Below, piece by piece: positions 28,699-36,320 of a stretch of DNA of 64,000 nt (its first letter is position 1; each line of letters opens with the position of its first letter). The DNA is from Sphaerobacter sp. (lineage in GTDB: Bacteria; Chloroflexota; Chloroflexia; Thermomicrobiales; Thermomicrobiaceae). Location: the NCBI GenBank assembly GCA_029961075.1, contig JASBVL010000011.1, positions 1-64,000 of the forward strand, given 5' to 3'. The translations under genes and the position numbers were made by a program. Below the pieces are notes generated by a model. That model searched no databases. It had not been told where the DNA came from and was given only the letters and a program-made list of their open reading frames with translations.

Positions 28699-29214
28699 AT
28701 GGGACAGCTCATCCCGTTCGAAGCGTTGACCGAGCTCGGCGAGCGGCTGCGGGCGGAGGGGAAGCGGGTGGTCTTCACCAACGGCCACTTCGACCTCCTC
28801 CACGTCGGCCACCTGCGCTACCTCGCCGCCGCCCGCGCGCTCGGCGACGTGCTGGTCGTCGGGGTCAACGACGACGCGGTCACCCGCCGCCGCAAGGGGC
28901 CGGACCGCCCGATCGTCCCCGAGGCCGAGCGCGCCGAGCTGGTCGCCGGGCTCGCCTGCGTCGACTACGTCACGATCTTCCACGAAGAGACCGCCGAAGC
29001 GGCCATCCAGCGGCTCCGCCCCGATGTCTACGTCAAGGGCGGCGACTACGCGCTCGACGAGCAGGACCGCCGGGCCGGCAAGCAGCCGCTGCCCGAGGCG
29101 GCCGTCGTGCGCGCCTACGGCGGCGCCGTCTGCACCGTCCCGCTGGTGCCCGGCCGCTCCACCACCGACCTCGTGCGCCGCATCCGCGAGCGGCCCGACA
29201 CCCAGGAGCGATAG
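28699..29214 (+). CDS. HldE/RfaE domain-2-like nucleotidyltransferase
   Basis: A 171-residue cytidylyltransferase-fold protein of the RfaE domain-2 type, expected to activate a sugar-1-phosphate with ATP. The nucleotide-binding HxGH motif is His35-Val-Gly-His38, preceded by VVFTNGHFDLL, where most relatives have NGCFD. The block ADVYVKGGDY-like RPDVYVKGGDYALDE and the C-terminal GRSTTDLVRRIRER are characteristic. It is 148 bases after the kinase gene, with a possible internal promoter, and its stop is 2 bases before the MurJ start. It is the natural partner of the PfkB kinase upstream. Confidence 0.85.
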   Translation: MGQLIPFEALTELGERLRAEGKRVVFTNGHFDLLHVGHLRYLAAARALGDVLVVGVNDDAVTRRRKGPDRPIVPEAERAELVAGLACVDYVTIFHEETAEAAIQRLRPDVYVKGGDYALDEQDRRAGKQPLPEAAVVRAYGGAVCTVPLVPGRSTTDLVRRIRERPDTQER

Positions 29215-29216
29215 CC

Positions 29217-30851
29217 ATGGTTCGCACGGATGATGAGCTGGCGGCGGAGCCCTCCGATCGCCAGCGCATCGCCAGGGCCGCCGCGATCATCATGGTCGGC
29301 ACTATCCTGAGCCGCATCCTCGGCCTGGGCCGGGAGCAGGTCACCTCCTACCTCTGGGGCACCAGCGACCAGGTCGCCGCCTTCACCATCGCCGACAACA
29401 TCCACACCATCCTGTTCGATCTGATCATCAGCGGCATGATGCAGGCCGCGCTCGTCCCGGTGCTCAGCGCCTACACCGCCCCGCACCAGCGCGAGGAGCT
29501 GCGCCGGATCGTCGGCGCGCTGCTGGTGCTGGCCGTGATCGTCGTCGGCGCCACCGTCGCCGTGATGATGCTCTTCGCCCCGCAGCTCGTCTGGCTGATG
29601 ACCGCCCTCGGCGGCTCGGGCCAGGTCCACAGCCCCGAGACCATCCCGCTCACCATCCAGTTGGTCCGGATCATCCTCCCGGCCGTGTTCCTGCTGTCGA
29701 TCTCGACCATCCTGATGGCGACCCTCTACGCGCTCCAGCGCTTCACCCGGCCCGCGCTGTCGCTCGCCGTGCGCAACGCGGCCATCGTCGCCGCGGCGCT
29801 GACCCTGGGGCGCACCGCCCTGGAGATCCGCAGCCTGGCCATCGGCGTCGTGGTAGGGGCGCTGGCGCTGATCGCCATTCAACTGCCGGGCCTGCGCGAC
29901 GCAATGCCGCGGCCCAACCTCGACTTCCGCCACCCCGCGATCCGGCGCATCCTCCTGCTCTACCTCCCGATCTTCATCGGGCTGATCAGCAACACCGTGG
30001 CGCTCGTGATCGACCGCAACCTGGCCTTCAACGTCGACCCCCACGCACTGGGCGCCATGCGCTACGCCACCGCCCTCAACCAGATGATCCTCGGCATCGT
30101 GGCCGCAGCGACCTCGCTCGCCGCGCTGCCGACCCTCTCCCGCCACTTCAGCAGCGGCGACGAGCAGGCCTACCAGCGCACCCTGGCCAACGGCCTCAAG
30201 ATGGTGACCGTCATGGTCGTCCCGGCCACCTTCGGCATGGCCGCCATCGCCTGGCCCGCCGTCGACCTCCTCTTCTTCCACGGCGCCACCGACGCCGCCG
30301 GCGCCCGCGCCATCCTCATCGCCCTGCTCGCCTATCTCCCGGGCACCTTCTTCGCCGCGTTCGACCAGGTGCTCATCTTCGGCTACTACGCGCGGCAGAA
30401 CACCCGCACGCCCGTGATCGTCGGCGTGCTGGCGGTCGGCGTCTTCCTGGCGACGGCGCTCACCCTGGTCGGGCCCCTGGGCATGGCGGGCCTTGTCCTG
30501 GCCAACTCCGCCCAGTTCATCTTCCACGCGCTCGTGATGTGGTACCTGATGCGCCGCGCCCTCGGGCAGGTCGGCGACGCCACCGTCGGCCGCACCCTGC
30601 GGGTCGCCATCGGCGTCGGCGCGCTGATGGCGCTCGCGGCGTTCCTGCTGGCCTCCGCGCTCGGGGCGTCCCCCTTCGCGGCCGGCTCGCCAACCACCCC
30701 GCTGCCCCTCATGCGGCGGGCCCTGGCGGTGGTGGTCCCGGTGGCGGTCGGCGCGGCCATCTACGTCGGCGGCCTGCATCTGCTCGGCGTCGACGAGGTG
30801 CGCCAGATCTGGCGCGGCGTGATGCGGCGGGTGGGCCGCGCCGCGGCCTAG
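29217..30851 (+). CDS. murJ: MurJ/MviN-like lipid flippase
   Basis: A 544-residue polytopic protein of the MOP exporter family, MurJ group, with about 14 membrane spans. Family features include the first-helix region GTILSRILGLGREQV (about 28-42), then FTIADNIHTILFDLIISGMMQAALVPVLSAY in pieces, FFHGATDAAGARAI near 360, and the C-terminal pair of helices typical of MurJ. It would flip lipid II, or another undecaprenyl-linked glycan, to the outer face of the membrane. Start at 29217 with CAGGAG upstream. Being directly downstream of sugar-activating and TagA-type genes, it could serve this glycan pathway rather than be the only lipid II flippase. Confidence 0.88.
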   Translation: MVRTDDELAAEPSDRQRIARAAAIIMVGTILSRILGLGREQVTSYLWGTSDQVAAFTIADNIHTILFDLIISGMMQAALVPVLSAYTAPHQREELRRIVGALLVLAVIVVGATVAVMMLFAPQLVWLMTALGGSGQVHSPETIPLTIQLVRIILPAVFLLSISTILMATLYALQRFTRPALSLAVRNAAIVAAALTLGRTALEIRSLAIGVVVGALALIAIQLPGLRDAMPRPNLDFRHPAIRRILLLYLPIFIGLISNTVALVIDRNLAFNVDPHALGAMRYATALNQMILGIVAAATSLAALPTLSRHFSSGDEQAYQRTLANGLKMVTVMVVPATFGMAAIAWPAVDLLFFHGATDAAGARAILIALLAYLPGTFFAAFDQVLIFGYYARQNTRTPVIVGVLAVGVFLATALTLVGPLGMAGLVLANSAQFIFHALVMWYLMRRALGQVGDATVGRTLRVAIGVGALMALAAFLLASALGASPFAAGSPTTPLPLMRRALAVVVPVAVGAAIYVGGLHLLGVDEVRQIWRGVMRRVGRAAA

Positions 30852-30885
30852 GTCGGCTCAGCCCACCCGCGGGAAGGAGTGCGCT

Positions 30886-31389
30886 TTGCTCACCGTCTGG
30901 GCCGTCATTCGCTGGGTGCACCTGCTGGCTGCCATCGCCTGGATCGGCGGCATGCTCTTCATCCTGCTGGTGCTCCTGCCGGTGCTGCGCCGCGCCCTCC
31001 CGCCGACGGAGCGCACGCTCCTCTTCGCGCGGGTCGGCCAGCGCTACGGCGTCCTCTCCTGGATCGCGCTGAGCATCCTGGTCGTGACCGGTTTCCTGAA
31101 CGGGGAGCGGCGCGGCATTGCCTGGCAGCACCTGCTCGACAGCGACTACGGCCGCACGCTGGCGCTCAAGCTCCTGTTCGTGGCACTGGTGATCGTCATC
31201 GCCCTGGTCCACGCCTTCTACTTCGGGCGCCGGATCGCCCGGCTGGCGGAGGAGGCCAAGGCGCGCGGCGACGATCCCGCCCTGGCCGCCGAACGCCGCC
31301 GGCTCCAGCGCATGTCGATGGCCCTCTCCGGGCTCAGCCTGCTGCTGAACCTGGCGATCGTGCTCCTCGCCGCCGCGCTGGTCGCCTGA
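30886..31389 (+). CDS. Four-helix membrane protein, CopD-like
   Basis: A 167-residue membrane protein with four predicted spans and the pattern RWVHLLAAIAWIGGMLFILL in the first, which resembles the CopD/DUF2269-type group with a conserved helix histidine. A second histidine sits in ALVHAFYFGRRI (about residue 108). A charged loop (RLAEEAKARGDDPALAAERRRL) precedes the last helix. The start is TTG at 30886 with GGAAGGAG 7 bases upstream, 34 bases after murJ. Haem or copper binding is suggested by the family but not shown. It is the last gene of the rightward envelope cluster. Confidence 0.72.
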   Translation: MLTVWAVIRWVHLLAAIAWIGGMLFILLVLLPVLRRALPPTERTLLFARVGQRYGVLSWIALSILVVTGFLNGERRGIAWQHLLDSDYGRTLALKLLFVALVIVIALVHAFYFGRRIARLAEEAKARGDDPALAAERRRLQRMSMALSGLSLLLNLAIVLLAAALVA

Positions 31390-31541
31390 CGACGGCCGCC
31401 ACCCTGGGCGGGCAGCCTCCCCGGCCGCGCGGCCGGCCGCCGGCCGCCGCCGGAGGCTCCGTTCGGCATGCAGCGCCCCCGGCGAGACGGCGTCGATCCG
31501 CCGCCGGGGGAAGGGTTCGGCCCGGTCGTCGGGCGCTGGCG

Positions 31542-31919
31542 CTAGGGTGCGGTCACGGCCGCCGGCTCGCCCGCCTGCCCGTGCGGCCAGCCGATGGTGA
31601 GCAGGAAGGCGCCGTCCTCAACCGCGCGCACGGCGTGCGGCACCTGTGCCCCGACGGAGATCAGCTCCCCGGCGGGCAGGGAGCGCTCAACCGCGCCCAC
31701 CGTGACGAGGAAGCTGCCGCGGAGGGCCTGGATCGTGATGGGCCCCGGCGCGGTGTGCTCGGCCAGCACGGCGCCCCGCCGCATCGTCACCAGCACCACC
31801 CGCAGCCCGTCCGCCTTGACCAGCGTCGCAGCCCGCCGCCCGCTGGCGCCATCCCCCGGGGCCAATCGCTCGATCTCGCTGGACAGCGCGAACGGCCCCA
31901 GAATCGGATCGTGCTCCAC
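31542..31919 (-). CDS. Single-domain cupin protein
   Basis: A 125-residue cupin (RmlC-like jelly roll). The barrel spans about residues 40-118 with LVTMRRGAVLAEHTAPGPI as a degenerate first cupin motif (one histidine, His55) and AGELISVGAQVPHAVRAVED as the second (His92). With fewer than the usual three histidines the metal site may be weak or absent. Start is GTG at 31919, with GGAAGGAGG well placed upstream. It is convergent with the CopD-like gene; the hairpin-rich gap between them (31390-31541) contains no gene. The substrate is unknown. Confidence 0.75.
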   Translation of the reverse strand: MEHDPILGPFALSSEIERLAPGDGASGRRAATLVKADGLRVVLVTMRRGAVLAEHTAPGPITIQALRGSFLVTVGAVERSLPAGELISVGAQVPHAVRAVEDGAFLLTIGWPHGQAGEPAAVTAP

Positions 31920-32044
31920 CGGTCACTTCCTCCTTCCCCGCAGGCCGGCGCTGCCGGCCCTGCGCTGACCCCGATCATTCGGCGCGCACGGAGCGTGCCG
32001 AACGGCGCACCGCCCGCCGTCCTCCCGGCCGCGTCCCCGACGTC

Positions 32045-32314
32045 CCCTGGTAGGGGCGGGCCTTGTGCCGAACGGAGCCGCCCGTGGCGGACGCCCGACA
32101 CCCGCCTGCGGGCGAATAGCCGGCGCCGCCCGAGACACGCCTGCCGCGCCGGCCCCGTGGAGCGCCGGCCTCCTGGCCGGCCCCCGTCCCCGTACGTCGG
32201 TACGGTCGGTGAAGGATGCCCGGGGTGATCCGGGAGCGTCGGCCGCGGGCCATGGGGGCGTCCCGGTGCAACACCGGGAGGCTCCGTTCGGCACAAGGCC
32301 CTCCCCTACCAGGG
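32045..32314. repeat. 35-bp inverted repeats bracketing about 200 bases (MITE-like)
   Basis: CCCTGGTAGGGGCGGGCCTT (start of 32045-32079) has its reverse complement at 32280-32314, covering 35 bases with one mismatch. The interior has no open frame with a ribosome site. Related TGCCGAACGG strings also occur at about 31460 and 31995. No target-site duplication is obvious. This could be a small non-autonomous element or two oppositely placed copies of a GC-rich intergenic repeat. Confidence 0.65.
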
Positions 32315-32384
32315 AAGCAGTGAGCGGTGGACACCCTCAGCCGGCTCTTGGACAGTGACGAACGAGTCCGGCACACTCGGCGAT

Positions 32385-32562
32385 CCGTGCCCAGCCCGCT
32401 GCAGCGGGCGTTGCTTTGTCAGGCCGGGGCCTTCAGACCGGGTCCTGGCTGGGGGCGCGGAGCGGCCGGGCAGGCGGGGGCCGGCGAGGCGCCGTGCGAC
32501 GCCGGCGCTCCACGCGCCCCGAGCCCCGGCCCGATGCGGATACCAGACGCTTGCGTCAAACA
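32385..32562. repeat. Degraded copy of the hairpin string seen at 16.75 kb
   Basis: CCCAGCCCGCTGCAGCGGGC, then GGCCGGGGCCTTCAGACCGGG, then GGGCCGGCGAGG and GCTCCACGCG occur in the same order as at 16749-16945. The perfect palindromes of the other copy are mutated here. No gene is supported in 31920-32562. Confidence 0.5.
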
Positions 32563-32885
32563 CCATGAGCCCCGGGCCCCGCTCACCGCCGGGCTCAGAT
32601 GGCACGCGCCAGCACCACCCCGATGAGCACCGCCAGCAGCCCGACGCTCGCGGCGGAGCGGCTGGGCGTGCCAATGAGGAGTGCCTCTTCTTCGCCTCGG
32701 GTTTCACGGTTCCCTATACCACCTTCCACCTTCTCCTGGGAGACGGTGCGCCTGCTGGCGACCGGCAACCTCTGGCGGGGGTGCTGAACGTGGTGAGAGT
32801 CATCTTCGGGCTGCTGGCGGTGCTCATCGGGGTGGTGCGGCGCGTGCCATCTGAGCCGGCGGTGAGCGGGGCCCGGGAGCTCATG
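32563..32885. repeat. About 80-bp inverted repeat inside the crcB wreck
   Basis: The segment 32563-32644 and the segment 32806-32885 are inverted copies that differ by a few single-base changes or gaps. Each encodes the same CrcB C-terminal string GLLAVLIGVV, on opposite strands. The outer end of the right copy coincides with the point where the N-terminal crcB reading frame stops. Confidence 0.75.
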
Positions 32886-32964
32886 CACCCATCCAGGCAC
32901 TGACCCAAACGCGCGCCATGGCGCCGAGTGCCCCACCCAGCCCGACCCAGAGATACTGCACCAT
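32571..32964 (-). pseudogene. crcB: Rearranged crcB (fluoride channel) gene
   Basis: Read leftward from an ATG at 32964, with GAGGAGAGGAG directly before it, 27 codons match the start of CrcB/Fluc (MVQYLWVGLGGALGAMAR) and then end in TGA at 32881-32883. The plus strand between about 32680 and 32850 carries the middle and end of a CrcB in shifted frames: FFASGFTVPYTTF, STFSWETVRLLATGNLW and VLNVVRVIFGLLAVLIGVV. A second copy of the end, GLLAVLIGVVLARAI then stop, lies on the minus strand at 32595-32644. The span from start to that stop is about 125 codons, the normal CrcB length. The gene appears to have been broken by an inversion-duplication and indels. The segment for the second helix is missing. 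Confidence 0.7.
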
Positions 32965-33112
32965 CTCCTCTCCTCACGCCGCCGCCAGCGAGGGGCGTAT
33001 GGAGCCAGTCCCATCGCCCCGCCAGGGCAACACCGCCAGCCAGCGCGTGCCCCGGCGCACAGGCCGCTGCCACCCGCGTACCGGGTCACGCGCGGGGTGC
33101 CCGGACGCGCGG

Positions 33113-34441
33113 CTAGGCGGGGTACACCGCCAGCGACATCCCGTCGAAGTAGCCCCAGGAGCGCAGGAAATCGTCCCAGGAGAGGCTGCGGTACGCCCCG
33201 TCGCCGGGATCCACGATGTACACCTGCTCGGCGTCGTAGCCGTAGACGACCACCGCGTGCTCCTGCGGGACCAGGGCGAAGCGCTCGCCGTCGTACCACG
33301 CGTACGTGCGCTGCTGCACCGACGCCATGTTCGTGATCCACACGACCACCGGGCGCCCCTGGTCGATCTGCTGCTTGAGGAGATCGGCGTTGCCCTGGGC
33401 ATAGAAGACCTCGCCGACGAAGCCATAGCGTTGCAGGATCTCGGCCAGGGGCTCCGCGTACACCCCATAGTCGCGCGTGCCGCCAAAGGCCCCGGTCATG
33501 CTGCCCCGAAAGCCGTAGTGGGGGTTCGGGTGCGACGGCAGGTTCTCGATGAAGACCCACTCCGAGATCTGGTTGCCCCAGTAGGCCGTCGCGATGCTGG
33601 CCGCCGCCGACTCGCAGCTCAGCGGGAGCGACTGGCGCAGCGTCGGCATCCCCTGCAGCATCACCTTGCCGTCCTGCACCGCCGTGATGCCCGGGATCTG
33701 CAGCAGCGATCCCGCCAGCAGGTGGTGCGGATCGGCGATCGCGTTGGCGCGGGCCAGCACCTCGGGGGTCGTCCCGTAGGTCGCCGCGATCTCCGCCAGC
33801 GTCTCACCCTCCGCCACCAGGTGCAGCGCCGGCGCCCCCGCCTCCGCCGGCACCGCGGCCGGCTGGGTGGCATTGGGCGCGCCGCCCGGGATCACCAGCA
33901 CCGCGCCCACCGCGATCAGGTTCGGGTCGGCGATCCCATTGGCCGCGACGATCGCCTCGATCGTCACGCCGAACTGGGCCGCGATCCCCGCGAGGGTATC
34001 GCCCGGCTTCACCTCGTAGCGCCGCGCCTCCGCCGCGGCACCGGCCGGCAGCGTGGTGTCCGGCTCGATGGTCAGCGTCGTCCCGGCCATGATCACGTCG
34101 GGATCGGCGATGCCGTTGATCGTCGCCAGTTGCGGGACGGTCGTGTGGTACCGCTCGGCCAGCTCGCTCAGGGTGTCACCCGGCTGCACCTCGTGGGTGG
34201 TGGCCGCCGCGACGCTCTGCGCCCCCACCAGGAGCGCCGTCGCTACCAACGCCGAGGCCGCGCCCCCTCGCTGGAGGCGCGAGCGACCGCGCGGCGCTCG
34301 GCGCGGCCGGCCGAACTGGTGGACGGCTGGCGCGGGGCGCGCTGGTCGCCCAACGCCGGACAGGCCGTCCCCCCGGCTGCGGATGCGCTCGGCATAGAGG
34401 GCGACGAGATCCCGTTCCTCGTGCCGCGGCTCGCTCGCCAT
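33113..34441 (-). CDS. Secreted LysM (x3) plus C39-like peptidase protein
   Basis: A 442-residue envelope protein. A basic N-terminus leads to a hydrophobic segment (about 60-79, ASALVATALLVGAQSVAA) that is a signal peptide or anchor. Three LysM domains follow at about 83-126, 142-185 and 206-249, each opening with a PGDTL/EGETL motif and a DP-containing second half. A peptidase C39_2 domain (about 260-440) has candidate catalytic Cys276 in LPLSCESAAASIA and a His in QEHAVVVYGYD. LysM domains bind peptidoglycan, so the C39 domain would act on a peptide or isopeptide at the wall. The ATG at 34441 has GGAGGGGG upstream; the frame extends to 34483. Confidence 0.85.
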   Translation of the reverse strand: MASEPRHEERDLVALYAERIRSRGDGLSGVGRPARPAPAVHQFGRPRRAPRGRSRLQRGGAASALVATALLVGAQSVAAATTHEVQPGDTLSELAERYHTTVPQLATINGIADPDVIMAGTTLTIEPDTTLPAGAAAEARRYEVKPGDTLAGIAAQFGVTIEAIVAANGIADPNLIAVGAVLVIPGGAPNATQPAAVPAEAGAPALHLVAEGETLAEIAATYGTTPEVLARANAIADPHHLLAGSLLQIPGITAVQDGKVMLQGMPTLRQSLPLSCESAAASIATAYWGNQISEWVFIENLPSHPNPHYGFRGSMTGAFGGTRDYGVYAEPLAEILQRYGFVGEVFYAQGNADLLKQQIDQGRPVVVWITNMASVQQRTYAWYDGERFALVPQEHAVVVYGYDAEQVYIVDPGDGAYRSLSWDDFLRSWGYFDGMSLAVYPA

Positions 34442-34561
34442 GCTGACCCCCTCCGTTCCCCGCCGCACCATGTGGCCGACCACTGTGTACGTACATTCAC
34501 GACCAGTCTAGCACCTGGCCCGGGAGAGGGCAAGCCGACGGGTGACCGGCAGGCACAGGAA

Positions 34562-34590
34562 CGCCCCCGCCCCCAGTGGGTGCGGGGGCG
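34562..34590. terminator. Hairpin downstream of rpiA
   Basis: CGCCCCCGC (34562-34570) pairs with GCGGGGGCG (34582-34590), 8 bases beyond the leftward rpiA stop. Without a T-run it is a plausible but unproven terminator. Confidence 0.5.
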
Positions 34591-34598
34591 CGGTCCGC

Positions 34599-35303
34599 CT
34601 ACGCCCGCCGCAGCACCTCGACGCCGTGCGCGCCGCCCACGATCACCTCGTGCACCAGGCCGATGAAGAGGCCGTGGTCCACCACGCCCGGGGTCGCCTT
34701 GATCTCCGCGGCGAGCCGGGCGGGGTCGTCGATCGGCCCGAAGTCGACGTCCAGGATGTAGTTGCCGTTGTCGGTCACAAACGCGCCGCCCGCCGCGCTG
34801 CTCGGGCGGAGCGTGATCCGGCCCCCGAGCGCCTCCAGCCGGCGCGCCGGCACCGGCCACCCGAACGGGACCACCTCGACCGGCACGGCGCAGCGGCTGC
34901 CGAGCTGCCCCACCAGCTTGCTGTCGTCGACCACGATCACCTCGCGCTCGGACGCCACGGCGACCAGCTTCTCGCGCAGCAGCGCACCGCCGTGCCCCTT
35001 GAGCACGTCGAGCCGGGCCGGCACCACCTCGTCGGCGCCATCGATGGTCACATCGACCCGCTCCACCTCGTGGAGGCCGACCAGCGGGATGCCGAGCGAC
35101 CGGGCCAGTCGCTCGGTCCGCAGCGAGGTGGGGACCCCGACGATGCGCAGGCCCTCCCCCACCCGCCGGGCCAACGCCGTGATCACGTACTCCGCGGTGG
35201 TGCCGGTTCCCAGCCCGACCACCGCCCCGTCACGCACTGCGGCCGCGGCGTGCTCCGCCGCGGCCTGCTTGCGCCGCGCTCGCTCATCAGACTCCGGCGG
35301 CAC
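34599..35303 (-). CDS. rpiA: Ribose-5-phosphate isomerase A
   Basis: A 234-residue RpiA, interconverting ribose 5-phosphate and ribulose 5-phosphate in the non-oxidative pentose phosphate pathway. Signature motifs are GLGTGTTAEYVI (30-41, phosphate loop), IDGADEV (about 88-94) and KGHGGALLREKLVA (about 102-115, containing the catalytic Glu), plus GNYILDVDFGPI near the C-terminus. Length and motif spacing are normal. The likely start is GTG at 35303 with GAGGATGAGGG upstream. It lies 54 bases downstream of the split transketolase pair on the same strand, so three pentose-phosphate steps are grouped. Confidence 0.93.
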   Translation of the reverse strand: MPPESDERARRKQAAAEHAAAAVRDGAVVGLGTGTTAEYVITALARRVGEGLRIVGVPTSLRTERLARSLGIPLVGLHEVERVDVTIDGADEVVPARLDVLKGHGGALLREKLVAVASEREVIVVDDSKLVGQLGSRCAVPVEVVPFGWPVPARRLEALGGRITLRPSSAAGGAFVTDNGNYILDVDFGPIDDPARLAAEIKATPGVVDHGLFIGLVHEVIVGGAHGVEVLRRA

Positions 35304-35357
35304 ACCCTCATCCTCTCCGCGCCCGGTCGCCTCCCACGCGCCGGGACCAGTCTCGCC

Positions 35358-36320
35358 TCACCCGCCCCGCGCGATGCGGGTCGCCTCCTCGACGATGCGC
35401 TCCGCGGTCAACCCATAGGCGCGCAGCAGGTCGTCCGGCGCGCCCGACTCGGCGTAGGTGTCGCCCAGGTCCACGAAGCCCATGCGGCAGGGGTGCAGCC
35501 GCGCGACCGCCATCGCCACCATGCTGCCGAGCCCGCCGTGGTGCAGGTGCTCCTCGGCCACGACGATCCCGCCGGTCTCGCGCCCGGCCGCGGCCACGGC
35601 CGCCTCGTCCAGCGGCTTGACCGTGTGCATGTCGACCACGCGCGCCTGGATGCCCTGCTCGGCCAGGCGCGCCGCCGCGTCCAGGGCCGCGGCCACCATC
35701 AGCCCGTTGGCGATGATCGTCACGTCACCGCCCTCGCGGACCGTGATCGCCTTCCCGATCTCGAACGACACCCCCTCGTCGTAGATCACCGGCACGTTCG
35801 GCCGCCCGACCCGGAGGTAGGTCGGGCCGTCGTGCGCGATCATGGCGCGCGTCGCGGCCCGCGCCGCGTGCTCGTCCGCCGGCACGAGCACCGCCACGCC
35901 GGGCAGGGCGCAGGCCAGCGCGACGTCCTCGATGGCCATCTGCGACGGGCCGTCCTCCCCGATGCTGATGCCGGCGTGGCTGCCGACCAGCTTGACGTTG
36001 AGGCGCGGGAAGGCCACCCCCATCCGGATCTGGTCGTAGGCATTGCAGAGCAGGAACGCCGCAAAGCTGGCCGCCACCGGGATCTTGCCGCAGGCGGCCA
36101 GGCCCGCGGCCACCCCCACCAGGTTGGACTCCGCGATCCCGACGTTGAAGAAGCGATCGGGATACTGCTTCCCAAACCACTCGGTGCGGGTGGAGTTCGA
36201 CACATCCCCGTCGACCACCACGACCGCCGGGTTCTCCCGGCCGATGTCGCGCAGCGCCTCGCCGAAGGCGTCGCGCGTGGCCTTCCCCAGCTTCAAGCCC
36301 ACCGCGGCTCCCAGATTCAT
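35358..36320 (-). CDS. Transketolase, C-terminal subunit
   Basis: A 320-residue protein with the pyrimidine-binding domain (about 10-170) and C-terminal domain (about 190-315) of transketolase. The essential Glu lies in NVGIAESNLVGVAAGLAACG (about 65-84), and SIGEDGPSQMAIEDVAL (about 130-146) is the usual transketolase block. It makes an active enzyme only with the N-terminal subunit encoded directly upstream, whose stop overlaps this ATG by 4 bases (ATGA). Split transketolases of this layout are known in archaea and several bacterial phyla. The frame extends to 36539, but only the ATG at 36320 fits the fold. Confidence 0.92.
   Translation of the reverse strand: MNLGAAVGLKLGKATRDAFGEALRDIGRENPAVVVVDGDVSNSTRTEWFGKQYPDRFFNVGIAESNLVGVAAGLAACGKIPVAASFAAFLLCNAYDQIRMGVAFPRLNVKLVGSHAGISIGEDGPSQMAIEDVALACALPGVAVLVPADEHAARAATRAMIAHDGPTYLRVGRPNVPVIYDEGVSFEIGKAITVREGGDVTIIANGLMVAAALDAAARLAEQGIQARVVDMHTVKPLDEAAVAAAGRETGGIVVAEEHLHHGGLGSMVAMAVARLHPCRMGFVDLGDTYAESGAPDDLLRAYGLTAERIVEEATRIARGG

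Noticed and set aside
32306-32707. A 133-codon minus-strand frame in the repeat-rich region
   Set aside because: It crosses the hairpin string and one arm of the crcB inverted repeat, and has no ribosome site or domain.
34486-34495. TGTACGTACA palindrome upstream of the LysM-C39 gene as an operator
   Set aside because: A single 10-base palindrome with no second copy in the window is too weak to call.
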